Notes: generated from the sequence alone by a model not told the origin. Shown: positions 1 through 8,679, counted from the first letter of the stretch. The stretch is 44,622 bases of DNA from Nitrospinota bacterium (GCA_009873655.1 WAIB01000004.1:74939-119560); one strand, 5' to 3'. Program-made: numbers and translations.

Positions 1-91
1 TTTTTTTTCCCTGATAATCTTTTAAATTAATTTTATTGCCGTTATGATCATTGACCGAAAATTCCGGGGCTTCGGCTCCAGGTTGCAACAT
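1..91 (-). CDS. bcp: Peroxiredoxin (Bcp/AhpC-TSA type), N-terminal fragment cut by the window edge
   Basis: The minus strand opens at an ATG (89-91) behind a good AGGAGA ribosome site (about 98-103). It encodes about 30 residues beginning MLQPGAEAPEF, with DHNGNKINLKDYQGK further on. This is the usual N-terminus of Bcp-type thiol peroxidases, which reduce hydroperoxides with thioredoxin: G-x-x-AP-x-F followed by L-x-D-Y-x-GK. The catalytic PxxxTxxC lies beyond the window edge, so the subfamily (Bcp versus other AhpC/TSA) is inferred from the start alone. It follows ispD on the same strand with about 90 bases between them and could be co-transcribed. Confidence 0.7.
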   Translation of the reverse strand, partial: MLQPGAEAPEFSVNDHNGNKINLKDYQGKK

Positions 92-181
92 TTTATTTCT
101 CCTGAATGAAATTAAGTTTTGAATAAAGGCTATAAGGTTAGATGCTTAACTTCTTTTTTGGAAGCATTATTTTTGGAAACA

Positions 182-874
182 TCAAATTTCAGGGAAGGCC
201 CTGGAAATAAAGGTTTCACTCAACTCCAAATCTTCGGGCCGAGTTATTTTTATATTTTGTTCCGAACCCTCTACAATTTTAACAGGTTTACCAAGATGTT
301 CAATCAAGGTACCCTCATCGGTTCCATAAAAATTTTCTGAATTGGCCTTTTCGAACGCTTCCTTAAGAAGCGGGTAACGGAAAGCCTGGGGAGTCTGCAC
401 TCTCCACAATCCTTCACGGTCAATCGTTTCGGACACCAAACCTGATGAATCCACTCGTTTTATGGTATCGCTGACCGGAATCGCTGTGATCGCTGCCCCG
501 TATTCCCGGGCTGCATGAATGGATTCAGAGATCATTTTTTGTGACAACAAGGGACGCACACCGTCATGTACCAATACTATTTCGGTGTCTTGTGAAACCT
601 CAACAAACCCGTTAAAGACGGAGTCTTGCCTCTTTTCTCCGCCTATCACCACTTTTTTAACGATTTCAGGTTTGCCCAGCCAATCCGCGCATGCCGCTTT
701 ATATTCTTTTTCGGGCACAACCAATACTATTTCGGAGATAACCCCGGAATCCTGTAAAGTTTTGAGAGTGTAAAAAAGAATGGGTTTCCCATTCAACGAC
801 TGGAATTGCTTGGGGACGGGGCCTCCCATACGGGTTCCTGATCCTCCGGCAGGCACCACCGCGCTAACGCTCAT
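182..874 (-). CDS. ispD: 2-C-methyl-D-erythritol 4-phosphate cytidylyltransferase
   Basis: A 230-residue cytosolic enzyme of the MEP isoprenoid pathway. It transfers CMP from CTP to MEP, giving CDP-methylerythritol. Visible family signatures are the nucleotide-binding loop PAGGSGTRMGG at residues 8-18, KQF just after it, the VHDGVRPL block near residue 100, TPQAF, GTDEGTLIE, and the terminal NIKITRPEDL. Length matches the family (about 230). It starts 12 bases after the radA stop, so the two probably share a transcript. No ispF follows within the window, although the two are adjacent or fused in many bacteria. The assignment is firm because the full motif set is present. Confidence 0.96.
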   Translation of the reverse strand: MSVSAVVPAGGSGTRMGGPVPKQFQSLNGKPILFYTLKTLQDSGVISEIVLVVPEKEYKAACADWLGKPEIVKKVVIGGEKRQDSVFNGFVEVSQDTEIVLVHDGVRPLLSQKMISESIHAAREYGAAITAIPVSDTIKRVDSSGLVSETIDREGLWRVQTPQAFRYPLLKEAFEKANSENFYGTDEGTLIEHLGKPVKIVEGSEQNIKITRPEDLELSETFISRAFPEI

Positions 875-886
875 TGAATATTTCCA

Positions 887-2251
887 TTAAAAAATTCGTT
901 CAAATACTTCCGACAGGTTTTTGGCAAAAATAATTTCAATTCCATCCGTTAAAAGTTTTTTTGTTTTTTTGGCAGAGTGCGGAACGATGCAGCGTTTAAA
1001 CCCCAGCCTTCTCGCCTCAATCAACCGGGCATCGAGTTGCATAACGGTACGAATCTCGCCTGTCAAACCGATTTCACCCAATAATACCAGCTCCGCGTCA
1101 ACAGGGCGGTTTTGAAAACTACTGGCAATGGCCACCGCCACTCCCAAATCCAGGGCCGGTTCTGTGATTTTAATACCCCCCGCAAGATTTACAAAAATAT
1201 CTTCTCCCTGAAGATTCATTCCCAACCTTTTTTCCATAATCGCGATTAAAAGGGACATGCGATTATGGTCAAACCCCGTTGCCATTCTCCTGGGCATGCC
1301 AATGGAAGATGAAGTACTGACAAGGGCCTGCACCTCAACCAGCAAGGTACGGCTTCCTTCCAGGGTTGCAACAATCGCTGAACCCGAAGAATCTTCAGGA
1401 CGTTCAGCCAAAAACCATTCCGAAGGATTTTCCACAGGAATCAAGCCGGTCGGTGCCATCTGAAAAACCCCGATTTCAGGAGTCGGGCCAAACCTGTTTT
1501 TTATTGCTCTTAAAGCCCTGTATGCATGGCCTTGTTCGCCCTCGAAGTATACCACCGTGTCAACAATGTGCTCCAGAGATTTAGGTCCCGCTATGGCCCC
1601 ATCTTTATTAATATGACCAATCAAAAGTGTAGGAAGGTTCCGGTTTTTTATTTCCTGAAAAATCTTAAAAGCAACTTCACGGACCTGGCCTATACTGCCC
1701 GGAGCGGATTGCAGATCTTCAGTATAAAATGTCTGCACTGAATCCAGCACGAGAACATCAGGACGGACCTTGTCAATCCATTGGATAATACCTTCCACGC
1801 AAATTTCGGAACAAATCAGTAGATTTTCCGATATGGCGTCAAGGCGTTCCGCCCTTAATTTAATTTGCGATCCTGATTCCTCCCCTGAAACGTAAAGAAC
1901 ATTTTTACCCGCTTTGGCAAGATGTCCCATGCTCTGCAGGGTGAGAGTAGATTTTCCTATTCCGGGTTCCCCTCCAATTAGAATGAGCGATCCTTCTACC
2001 ATACCCCCGCCCAAAACCCTGTCAAACTCGCCAATGCCCGTTGTTATCCGGTTGTCCTGGACAGTTTGAACTTGATCAATGGTTACAGGGGAAGATGATA
2101 CCGGCTTGTGGCGGGACTTTGATGAGGAAGGCTGCAGTTGACGTTCTTCAGAAAAACTATTCCACGAACTGCATTCGGGGCATTTTCCCAGCCATTTTGA
2201 TACCTGATGGCCGCATTCCTGACAGATAAAAATCGTTCTTGTTTTAGCCAT
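887..2251 (-). CDS. radA: DNA repair protein RadA (Sms)
   Basis: A 454-residue RecA-like helicase that promotes branch migration during recombinational repair. The N-terminus holds the C4 zinc finger (C10, C13, C24, C27). Walker A, GGEPGIGKST, is at residues 93-102, and the RadA-specific KNRFG motif is at 251-255. The C-terminal third is the Lon-protease-like domain that RadA uses as a structural scaffold (DLGVAVAIASS, LLGEIGLTGEIR). Length is typical. It lies 12 bases before ispD and 27 bases after the coiled-coil protein gene on the same strand. Confidence 0.97.
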   Translation of the reverse strand: MAKTRTIFICQECGHQVSKWLGKCPECSSWNSFSEERQLQPSSSKSRHKPVSSSPVTIDQVQTVQDNRITTGIGEFDRVLGGGMVEGSLILIGGEPGIGKSTLTLQSMGHLAKAGKNVLYVSGEESGSQIKLRAERLDAISENLLICSEICVEGIIQWIDKVRPDVLVLDSVQTFYTEDLQSAPGSIGQVREVAFKIFQEIKNRNLPTLLIGHINKDGAIAGPKSLEHIVDTVVYFEGEQGHAYRALRAIKNRFGPTPEIGVFQMAPTGLIPVENPSEWFLAERPEDSSGSAIVATLEGSRTLLVEVQALVSTSSSIGMPRRMATGFDHNRMSLLIAIMEKRLGMNLQGEDIFVNLAGGIKITEPALDLGVAVAIASSFQNRPVDAELVLLGEIGLTGEIRTVMQLDARLIEARRLGFKRCIVPHSAKKTKKLLTDGIEIIFAKNLSEVFERIF

Positions 2252-2278
2252 TTAACAGGAAAGTCATATACGGGGGAA

Positions 2279-3664
2279 TTATTTTTTCTTCATTTCGCCC
2301 AGAATTTTCTTTATATCGTCGTTTCGTGAAATATTCACATTGGCCTTTCGACGCAAATCAGCAAGAGCTTCTTTTATGCCTTCCTGATTTTTAACCAACC
2401 CCGCTTGCGCTTTTTTCAACCCACTCTGAGCCTTAACAACCTGACCCATATTATCTACTAACTGGGCCGTTTTACCTTGTTCCGTTGCTATGGCTTTTAA
2501 GATTTCGATCAAGCGGGATAGTTTTTCATTAGCCAAATCAATTTTATCCTGATTCGAATCTTCTTTCTGCGACGACTGTTTCAGTTCGCTTATGATGGAT
2601 TGTTCGAGTTGATTGGCCTGCACCGTCATTTGGGCAGAGTTCTCTATAAGTTTGTTGATCTTTTCATTTTCCAATTGGTCGAATTCCTGAGCCTTTGCTA
2701 AATTGTCCTTTAGTATCGCCAGTGTTTCATTTGAGGCAGAATGCTGGGTCCGAAGCGCCTTCAGGGTCTCAGCCAATTTATTCATCTTTTCATCGGCAAC
2801 CATCTGGTTCTTATTATTGACCGATATATTTTTATTTATGGCGTCGAGATTTTTATTGACCGCCAAAACATTTTTATTTACTGACGCAACATTTTTACCA
2901 ATGGCTTCGACCTGATTCTTGGTGTCGGCCCCTTGAATTAAATTTTCTCCAAGAATATCTATTAATTTTTGATTTTTAGTTGAGAGGTTTTCCAAAGCTT
3001 TTTCGTTAGTCTCACGCGATTCGGAAAGATGTTGGAGAATCACTGTTCTATTATCCTGGTTCTCTTTGGCCATCGCTGGAATAACATCTGAGATAAACAG
3101 TCCCTTCGTATCTTCAAAACTCTTTTTTGTGGTTTCGTCCAAAGAAACCAGTCTCTGTGCGATTGTTTCCAGAGTGCTCTTGTTTGTGGATGCAAAATTC
3201 TGAAAGTTTTCCTTATTTACCTTTTCGAATTGTTCCATATCCTGGGCAAGGCCTTCTTTCAGGTTTTTCTGCTCCTGCTTAACATTTTCGAGGATTTTGT
3301 TTTGCCGGGATATTTTATTCAGCACCTGGTTTTTTACTTCTGCCTCCAGATCACTTATTTTGGAATCAAGCCCGTTGGCCTTGGCCAGGGCCTCCGATTT
3401 ATTCAACTCAACCGCTCCCTGCAACTGCGGAAGTATTTGTTTGATTTCTTCAATCTGCCGCAGAAGGTCTTCAAGCTGATTCCTCACATTGGATAACTCT
3501 TCAGCCTCAAGGGTCACCAGGCGCGAATTGATTTTTTTCAATTCATGAAAAACCTTTTTCCAGTTTTCCTCGTCCGAACCAAATAACTGCGCGGCCGCAT
3601 TAACAGGAACCAGGGTGACCAATAAGAGCACAAAGAAATAAACGGGTGGTTTAATGGGTCTCAT
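2279..3664 (-). CDS. Exported long coiled-coil protein in the CpoB/YbgF position of the tol-pal locus
   Basis: A 461-residue protein with an N-terminal signal peptide (hydrophobic segment about residues 9-22, then VNAAAQ) followed by almost uninterrupted coiled coil rich in K, E, N, Q and L. Around residues 250-290 it carries a regular seven-residue repeat: IGKNVAS, VNKNVLA, VNKNLDA, INKNISV, NNKNQMV. The first segment resembles the N-terminal coiled coil of CpoB/YbgF (ENWKKVF, IEEIKQILPQLQGAVE), and the gene sits just after pal, where cpoB normally lies. No C-terminal TPR domain is evident, unlike CpoB, and the protein is longer. A periplasmic role linked to Tol-Pal or cell-wall synthesis is inference from position. 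A terminator separates it from pal, so it may also have its own promoter. Confidence 0.75.
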   Translation of the reverse strand: MRPIKPPVYFFVLLLVTLVPVNAAAQLFGSDEENWKKVFHELKKINSRLVTLEAEELSNVRNQLEDLLRQIEEIKQILPQLQGAVELNKSEALAKANGLDSKISDLEAEVKNQVLNKISRQNKILENVKQEQKNLKEGLAQDMEQFEKVNKENFQNFASTNKSTLETIAQRLVSLDETTKKSFEDTKGLFISDVIPAMAKENQDNRTVILQHLSESRETNEKALENLSTKNQKLIDILGENLIQGADTKNQVEAIGKNVASVNKNVLAVNKNLDAINKNISVNNKNQMVADEKMNKLAETLKALRTQHSASNETLAILKDNLAKAQEFDQLENEKINKLIENSAQMTVQANQLEQSIISELKQSSQKEDSNQDKIDLANEKLSRLIEILKAIATEQGKTAQLVDNMGQVVKAQSGLKKAQAGLVKNQEGIKEALADLRRKANVNISRNDDIKKILGEMKKK

Positions 3665-3710
3665 ATGTTTTTTTATTTATAAAAATAAATTTTGAATGCC
3701 CAGGTAATTA

Positions 3711-3745
3711 AAAAAAAAGACCGTGCCGGGAAAAACCCGACACGG
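3711..3745 (-). terminator. Rho-independent terminator after pal
   Basis: Arms at 3721-3730 and 3736-3745 form a 10-bp GC-rich stem with a five-base loop. On the minus-strand transcript all ten positions pair, one as a G-U wobble. It is followed by an uninterrupted run of U (3711-3718 read on the minus strand). It lies about 40 bases beyond the pal stop and ends the tol-pal transcript, at least in part, before the coiled-coil gene. Confidence 0.85.
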
Positions 3746-3787
3746 CCTTATTATATACGATTGTATTACAAATCGTTCAACGCAGTT

Positions 3788-4591
3788 TTATTTTGAAACC
3801 ATAAAATGGGCTCTTCTATTTTGAAACCAGCAGTTTTCATTGCTGTCAAAACAGAAGGGTTTTTCTTCCCCATAACTAATGGTATTTAAACGGCTCGCGT
3901 CAATCCCCAGGGATTCCAGGAATTTCTTTGTAGAATGAGCCCTGCGCTCACCTAGTGCGATGTTATAGTTATTGGTACCTCTTTCATCACAATGGCCCTG
4001 GACCTCAATTTTCATGCCCGGATTTTTCTTCAGAAATTCTGCATTTTGCTGAAGGACCTTTTTAGAGTTGCTATCCAAATCATATTTGTCAAATTTGAAA
4101 TGGATATCTTTGAGATCTGAGGATTCCTGGAAAGTGCTATTCAAGCGGGCCATTTGATCGCCACTTCCTGAGCCATCTCCGCCACTGCCTGCAAAGGGAT
4201 TGCCATCGAAAGCTCCGGTGGAACCATTTCCAATATCAAACTCCCCTGAGGATCCGAAGTTGTCGATAGCGGAACCACCTGTTCCACCCGGGCCTGTTGC
4301 AGAACCAGAAGAGTTATCAGCCACCCTACCGTCACCTGAACCAGAACTTGTTCCAGCGCCTCCACTACCGCCACTTTCGAGGATAGGTTCTTCGCTGAAT
4401 AAACCGGAATCTCCTGGTCCTCCAGAACCTCCAAACGTTCCTTCCTCCTGCTGGGTGTCGGACGCGGTGAAGTCTGAACTTTCTACTCCCTCACTTGACG
4501 AACTGATTTCAGGGGGCATCAACTTTTTTGAACATGCTGTTGATAAAAACATTATAAAAATTGCTGCAACTGCCATCTTAAATTTATTCAT
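3788..4591 (-). CDS. pal: Peptidoglycan-associated lipoprotein Pal with an extended Gly/Ser-rich linker
   Basis: A 267-residue outer-membrane lipoprotein. The signal peptide ends in the lipobox LSTAC with lipidated Cys20. Residues roughly 35-150 are an unusual Gly/Ser/Asp-rich low-complexity linker (GGSGG, SGSGDG). The C-terminal OmpA-like domain begins near DIHFKFDKYDLD and contains the peptidoglycan-binding stretch GHCDERGTNNYNIALGERRA. Pal anchors the outer membrane to peptidoglycan and cycles with TolB during division. The usual linker is far shorter (E. coli Pal is about 173 residues), so the spacer could allow the domain to span a wider periplasm. It is the fifth tol-pal gene, separated from tolB by a 308-base AT-rich gap that holds a candidate promoter. 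Confidence 0.95.
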   Translation of the reverse strand: MNKFKMAVAAIFIMFLSTACSKKLMPPEISSSSEGVESSDFTASDTQQEEGTFGGSGGPGDSGLFSEEPILESGGSGGAGTSSGSGDGRVADNSSGSATGPGGTGGSAIDNFGSSGEFDIGNGSTGAFDGNPFAGSGGDGSGSGDQMARLNSTFQESSDLKDIHFKFDKYDLDSNSKKVLQQNAEFLKKNPGMKIEVQGHCDERGTNNYNIALGERRAHSTKKFLESLGIDASRLNTISYGEEKPFCFDSNENCWFQNRRAHFMVSK

Positions 4592-4899
4592 ATGTTGACC
4601 TCGCCTAAAGTTATCCCCGATTAAATCTAAATTAAATTATTTTGAATCCCTTTATAAAAAATCGCACTAAAAGGAATTAAACACCAGATTTCATTATGGT
4701 TATCCTAACTTGGCATGAAAATATTATCATATAATTATGTTTAAATTACAACAAATATTATAAATATTTCACCCACATTCCATAACTTGCCCTTTTCCAA
4801 AGGTTTTGATTTTTAAGCCTATAGCTATATTTTTGGGTATATTTAAATGTTAACGGAAACTTTTTGATCTGACAACGTTTTTTTTCAATTTTTTAAGGC
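4592..4899. other. 308-base AT-rich intergenic region between tolB and pal
   Basis: No open frame of convincing coding character is seen on either strand. The stretch is strongly AT-rich. It contains the pal ribosome site region and one plausible minus-strand promoter (4723-4751), listed separately. No terminator hairpin is obvious after tolB. Confidence 0.5.
4723..4751 (-). promoter_or_regulatory. Candidate sigma-70 promoter for pal
   Basis: Read on the minus strand: TTGTAA (4746-4751), a 17-base spacer, then GATAAT (4723-4728). The predicted start would give a leader of about 125 bases before pal. It rests on consensus match and spacing only, in an AT-rich background where chance matches are common. 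Confidence 0.35.
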
Positions 4900-6249
4900 T
4901 TAATTATTGAAATATGGAGACCAGGAGGGACTATGACTTTTTCCCGAAAAGGTCAATTGTCGAACCCCGGTTCCTCCCAAGCGGTGGATAAAAATATTGA
5001 AGCGTTTGTTGATTCGCTTGCGGAATACAAGGAAACGGCCATCAGGGGACCAACTGGGTTGCTCTGCACTTCCCGGCCCTGTTGATAAGATTTCACTTTT
5101 ATGTGAATTCAAATCATAGACACTGATTTGGAACTTTTTCCCCTGACGTGAAGTATAGGCAATTTTATCGCCATCGGGAGACCAGGAGGGGTTATCATTA
5201 TAGGAAGAGCCAAAGGAGATGCGGGTCACTTTGCCACTATCTCCTTTTTCAGCATCCATAATATAAATTTGGGGGGCGCCGGTTCCTGAACGGTCTGAAG
5301 TGAAGGCTATCTTTTTTCCATCAGGGGACCAGGTGGGTGATGTGTCGATATTAAAATGACGCGTCAGTCGCTGCAGAACTCTATTTTTCTTTAAAAGGTA
5401 TATTTCTGAATTCTGGTCTCTACTCAAAACCATAGCGATCTTTTGCATATCAGGAGACCAGGACGGCGCTGCATTTAAACCGGGTAGACGATGTAGAGTT
5501 TGTCGCCTTTCCCCGGAAGAATCAATCATGATCAAATCAGGGTTATGCGCCGCATAGGAAGTATAGACAATCCATTTCCCATCGGGCGACCATGCGGGGC
5601 TTAAATTGACCGTGTTGTCCCGGGTCAATTTCTGTAAATTGTAACCATCGAAATCGATTCGATAAACTTCCTTATTCCCATTTTCCTGCCCCAAAAAAGT
5701 TATCTTGGTTTCTGAAATTCCACGTTTACCTGTCAATTGAAGCACCACCTCGTCGGCAAACCGATGGACCACCTTACGAAGCAATTTAGGAGAAGCTTTA
5801 TAGCGTTTGCCTAACATGAACCTCTTGTTTACAACATCGTATAGTCGAAAGGTAAATACCTGGCCCCTTCCTTTCGACATCATCGCATATTCGGTTTTAA
5901 TAACCCATTGAGCCCCTACTTGCCTCCAACTCCTGTAGTCAACACTGGCACCCGTGCCTTCCATTTTTTCTAATTCCTCAAACACGGGTCTTGTTAATAG
6001 GGAGAAAAGTTCTGAAAGAACCAGGTCTTTCTCCAAAATTCGTTTTGCTTCTTTACCCATTCCCCGAATATCCGACCCGCCCCCCTTAAACACAAAGTCC
6101 GTGATCGCAAGGGAGACTTTTCTCTGCGTTTCTTTTTCCAAATCCAACCTCATACGAGGCCCGGTTTCTCCCTTTATTGGGAAAAAGAAAACAAAAGATA
6201 TAAAAAACCAAAAAGTTAAATAACCTGATTTAATCGTCTTTGGGAACAT
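4900..6249 (-). CDS. tolB: Tol-Pal system beta-propeller protein TolB
   Basis: A 449-residue periplasmic protein with a signal peptide (hydrophobic residues about 9-25). It has an N-terminal TolB-type domain, then a six-bladed beta propeller marked by six WSP(D/Y) blade motifs, such as SPAWSPDGKWIVYTS and SPTWSPDGKKIAFTSD; the last is SPSWSPYFNN at the C-terminus. TolB links Pal to TolA and the inner-membrane motor. Its ATG lies inside the last codons of tolA (20-base overlap), which supports translational coupling. Length is close to the E. coli protein (430). Confidence 0.95.
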   Translation of the reverse strand: MFPKTIKSGYLTFWFFISFVFFFPIKGETGPRMRLDLEKETQRKVSLAITDFVFKGGGSDIRGMGKEAKRILEKDLVLSELFSLLTRPVFEELEKMEGTGASVDYRSWRQVGAQWVIKTEYAMMSKGRGQVFTFRLYDVVNKRFMLGKRYKASPKLLRKVVHRFADEVVLQLTGKRGISETKITFLGQENGNKEVYRIDFDGYNLQKLTRDNTVNLSPAWSPDGKWIVYTSYAAHNPDLIMIDSSGERRQTLHRLPGLNAAPSWSPDMQKIAMVLSRDQNSEIYLLKKNRVLQRLTRHFNIDTSPTWSPDGKKIAFTSDRSGTGAPQIYIMDAEKGDSGKVTRISFGSSYNDNPSWSPDGDKIAYTSRQGKKFQISVYDLNSHKSEILSTGPGSAEQPSWSPDGRFLVFRKRINKRFNIFIHRLGGTGVRQLTFSGKSHSPSWSPYFNN

Positions 6250-7498
6250 ATTTAAAATAGATACTTAAAAAAAGGTTGGACTTCTTTAGCTCTTTTGGGA
6301 ATTCAGGAAAAGGAACCGAATCAAGAACCGCCCGTACGGCAAGCGTGTCCAGTATTTCCACCCCGGAGCTTTGCTTAATAAATGGTTTATCGATATTTCC
6401 TTTTGGATAAATGTGAAACGAAATAATGGCCTCCTTACTGTGGCGTTCTGCCAGGGGGTCTCGCCAGTTTTTGTAAATCCTTTCTTGAACCAGGCCAGCG
6501 TAAAGAGATTGAATATCCGCCTGGGGAGGTCCTTCCTGACCCGAAACAACATAGGATTCATTGTCCCTGGTTGGGTCCGTCTTTTCCGGTGAATCGGGAA
6601 GCGTTCGCAATTTACTCTGAAACTTTGCCCCCTCAAACCCCGTATCCGCAACTTCAACTTTAACCCGAAAAGACTCGACTTTGAGGGATTCAAACTTCTC
6701 CAGCACAGAATCATACGCTTCGCCTTCTTTTTCTTCCTTTATTTTTTCGGCGGTCGGCTTTTTTTCCTCTTTTCTGGCTGCAGTTTCCAACCTGGCCAGT
6801 TTCTCCAGTTCCTCCAACAGGTTTCTTTTTGGAACAACAGGCTCCTTTTTCTCACTCACCTTTTTCTCAATGGAATCCGGTTCAATGGCTATTTCTTTTT
6901 GTTCAACCACCTCTTCCATTTTTAATTCTTCAAAATCTTCAAGCGGGTTCTCAGAAACAACCTTGGGGGTTTTTTTATTCTTTAAATCTATTTTTTTATT
7001 TTTCAACTTTTCCAGTTCACGAAAAGTTTCTTCCAGGACGGGTTTTTTTGCTTTGGGCTTGGCCACGGTTTTCTTCGGACGCTCCAATGATGCCAGCTGG
7101 TCTAACTCTTCAATCATTTTTTCAGCAGGTAAAGGGGCAACAGCCGCCGCATTTTTATCCAGTTTTTTGAGGGCCTTTAAAATTTTGTTGGGTTTGGGTG
7201 GAGATTTCTTTGGGGCGACCTTTTTTTTAACAACTTTTTTCTTCGCAGCAGCCTTTTTTACTTTCGGTTTTGTTTTTTTTATTGGAGCTTTCCTCTTTGG
7301 AACGGGTTTTTTCCGGGCCGCCGGTTTTTGGCCGGAAGGGATTTCCACAAGGTTGACCATGAAAGCCGGAATTATATTTTTGACCGGAATTGAAGGTTTG
7401 GGAAGAAAAAGGACAATGGTGAGAATGGCAAGATGCCCGAAAACAGAATAAACGAGCATCTGGTTAAAGTCCATCGATGGGGGAAACTGGGTTCTCAT
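6230..7498 (-). CDS. tolA: TolA/TonB-like envelope-spanning protein
   Basis: A 422-residue protein with one N-terminal membrane anchor (about residues 13-33, containing a GHL element like the TonB/TolA SHLS motif). A Lys/Pro/Ala-rich stretch follows (about 58-110), then a charged helical region with repeated short motifs of the form LEEL-x-KL-x-x-LE. The C-terminal domain of about 110 residues (AGLVQERIYKNW to PFPEFPKEL) has the TonB/TolA C-terminal pattern. Position between tolR and tolB identifies it functionally as TolA, which transmits the TolQR motor force to TolB/Pal. The C-terminus looks closer to TonB than to E. coli TolA. It begins five bases after tolR. Confidence 0.87.
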   Translation of the reverse strand: MRTQFPPSMDFNQMLVYSVFGHLAILTIVLFLPKPSIPVKNIIPAFMVNLVEIPSGQKPAARKKPVPKRKAPIKKTKPKVKKAAAKKKVVKKKVAPKKSPPKPNKILKALKKLDKNAAAVAPLPAEKMIEELDQLASLERPKKTVAKPKAKKPVLEETFRELEKLKNKKIDLKNKKTPKVVSENPLEDFEELKMEEVVEQKEIAIEPDSIEKKVSEKKEPVVPKRNLLEELEKLARLETAARKEEKKPTAEKIKEEKEGEAYDSVLEKFESLKVESFRVKVEVADTGFEGAKFQSKLRTLPDSPEKTDPTRDNESYVVSGQEGPPQADIQSLYAGLVQERIYKNWRDPLAERHSKEAIISFHIYPKGNIDKPFIKQSSGVEILDTLAVRAVLDSVPFPEFPKELKKSNLFLSIYFKYVPKDD

Positions 7499-7503
7499 GG
7501 GTT

Positions 7504-7896
7504 CTAGGGTTCGGTCACCATTCCAATATTTTCAACCCCTGCTTCTTTTACGGTTGCCATGACGTGCATAACAAACCCATAGTCGAGCATTTTATCTGCC
7601 CGCAAGTATATGCTGGAATCTTTTTTATTTCCCAGATACTGTTCTACTTTTCGAGTCAACGCCATCAAGTTGGCCAGCTCTTCCTGCTTCCAAAAAATTT
7701 TTTTATTGCTTTTCAAAGTCACTGTGGGAATTTCTTTAATGGGTATGGGCGCGATCGATTCTTTGGGCAACTGGACATCCATACCATGTTGCATCAGGGG
7801 TGCCGTAATCATAAAAATAACAAGCAACACCAGCATGACATCCACAAATGGCGTTACATTAATATCAGCTAAAAAGGGTCGGCGACGTTTCAACAT
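7504..7896 (-). CDS. tolR: TolR/ExbD-family biopolymer transport protein
   Basis: A 130-residue inner-membrane protein with a short cytoplasmic N-terminus and one transmembrane helix (about residues 17-36). That helix carries the conserved proton-path aspartate Asp19 in the stretch NVTPFVDVMLVLLVIFM. The periplasmic domain ends with GVENIGMVTEP. TolR and TolQ form the proton-driven motor of the Tol system. The neighbouring tolA/tolB/pal genes decide TolR over ExbD. It lies 30 bases after tolQ. Confidence 0.94.
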   Translation of the reverse strand: MLKRRRPFLADINVTPFVDVMLVLLVIFMITAPLMQHGMDVQLPKESIAPIPIKEIPTVTLKSNKKIFWKQEELANLMALTRKVEQYLGNKKDSSIYLRADKMLDYGFVMHVMATVKEAGVENIGMVTEP

Positions 7897-7926
7897 TTGT
7901 TTATTGTGGTCCTTCTTTCCCTGTTT

Positions 7927-8679
7927 CTAGGAAAGATCCAGGGAACTCTCTTTTTGTCGGAACTGGGTAAAGTTTTTCTCAGCTAAATATATGAAGTCCT
8001 GACAAAAATCATCCATAGAGGAGGTCATGACAAAAACTTTATTGTTGAGATAATTGAAAAAGATAACCGCCGGAATAGCCGCAACAAGTCCTGCGGCAGT
8101 GGCAATAAGAGCCTCCGCTATTCCAGGCGCAACACCTCCAATACTTGCCGTGCCCTGGACTCCTATCGATCGAAAAGAATGCATTATCCCCCATACCGTA
8201 CCAAACAATCCGATAAATGGGGTGGTGCTTCCTGTAGTAGCCAGAAACTCCAATCGTTTGGAAAATCTTTCCACCTCCCGGTTGATGGATTTATTCAGCG
8301 CAAGACTGATTCCCTTTATATCTCTCTCTGTCAGCTTCTCACCCGATGACAGCGGAAGATCGCCTCGTCTTTTTCGTTCTTCTTTAGCCATTTCCTGAAA
8401 CAGGTACAGTTCGCGATAACCGGTTAAAAATAACCTTGCCAATGGGCTCACCTGCAACTCTTTTGCAAAGTTATATATTTGTGTGAGATTTTCGGTTTTT
8501 GAAAAGACCTCAAGAAATTTGCTGTCTTCACTTTTCGCAGCTCGATAAACAAAATATTTATTCAGCATAATGGCCCAGGAGGTAATGGAAAAAATCAAAA
8601 GGGTAAGCAAAACGCCTTTTGCCATCATGCTGGACTGCATTACCAAATCAACAACGCTTAAAGGTTGGTCAGAAATCAT
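7927..8679 (-). CDS. tolQ: TolQ/ExbB-family proton channel subunit
   Basis: A 250-residue inner-membrane protein with three predicted membrane segments: one near residues 18-38, and two in the conserved C-terminal half (TTGSTTPFIGLFGTVWGIM and EALIATAAGLVAAIPAVIFFN). These include the Gly/Thr-rich MotA/TolQ/ExbB proton-channel signature. It is the first gene of the tol-pal operon and is preceded by a good candidate promoter. It energises TolA using proton motive force. Confidence 0.94.
   Translation of the reverse strand: MISDQPLSVVDLVMQSSMMAKGVLLTLLIFSITSWAIMLNKYFVYRAAKSEDSKFLEVFSKTENLTQIYNFAKELQVSPLARLFLTGYRELYLFQEMAKEERKRRGDLPLSSGEKLTERDIKGISLALNKSINREVERFSKRLEFLATTGSTTPFIGLFGTVWGIMHSFRSIGVQGTASIGGVAPGIAEALIATAAGLVAAIPAVIFFNYLNNKVFVMTSSMDDFCQDFIYLAEKNFTQFRQKESSLDLS

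Noticed and set aside
4200-4598. A 132-codon proline-rich plus-strand frame
   Set aside because: It mirrors the Gly/Ser-rich linker of pal on the opposite strand; pal has the lipobox and OmpA domain.
6681-7451. A 256-codon plus-strand open frame rich in Ser and Phe
   Set aside because: It is the exact antisense of the Lys/Glu-rich tolA, whose AAA/GAA codons read as TTT/TTC on the other strand. It has no ribosome site or recognisable domain.
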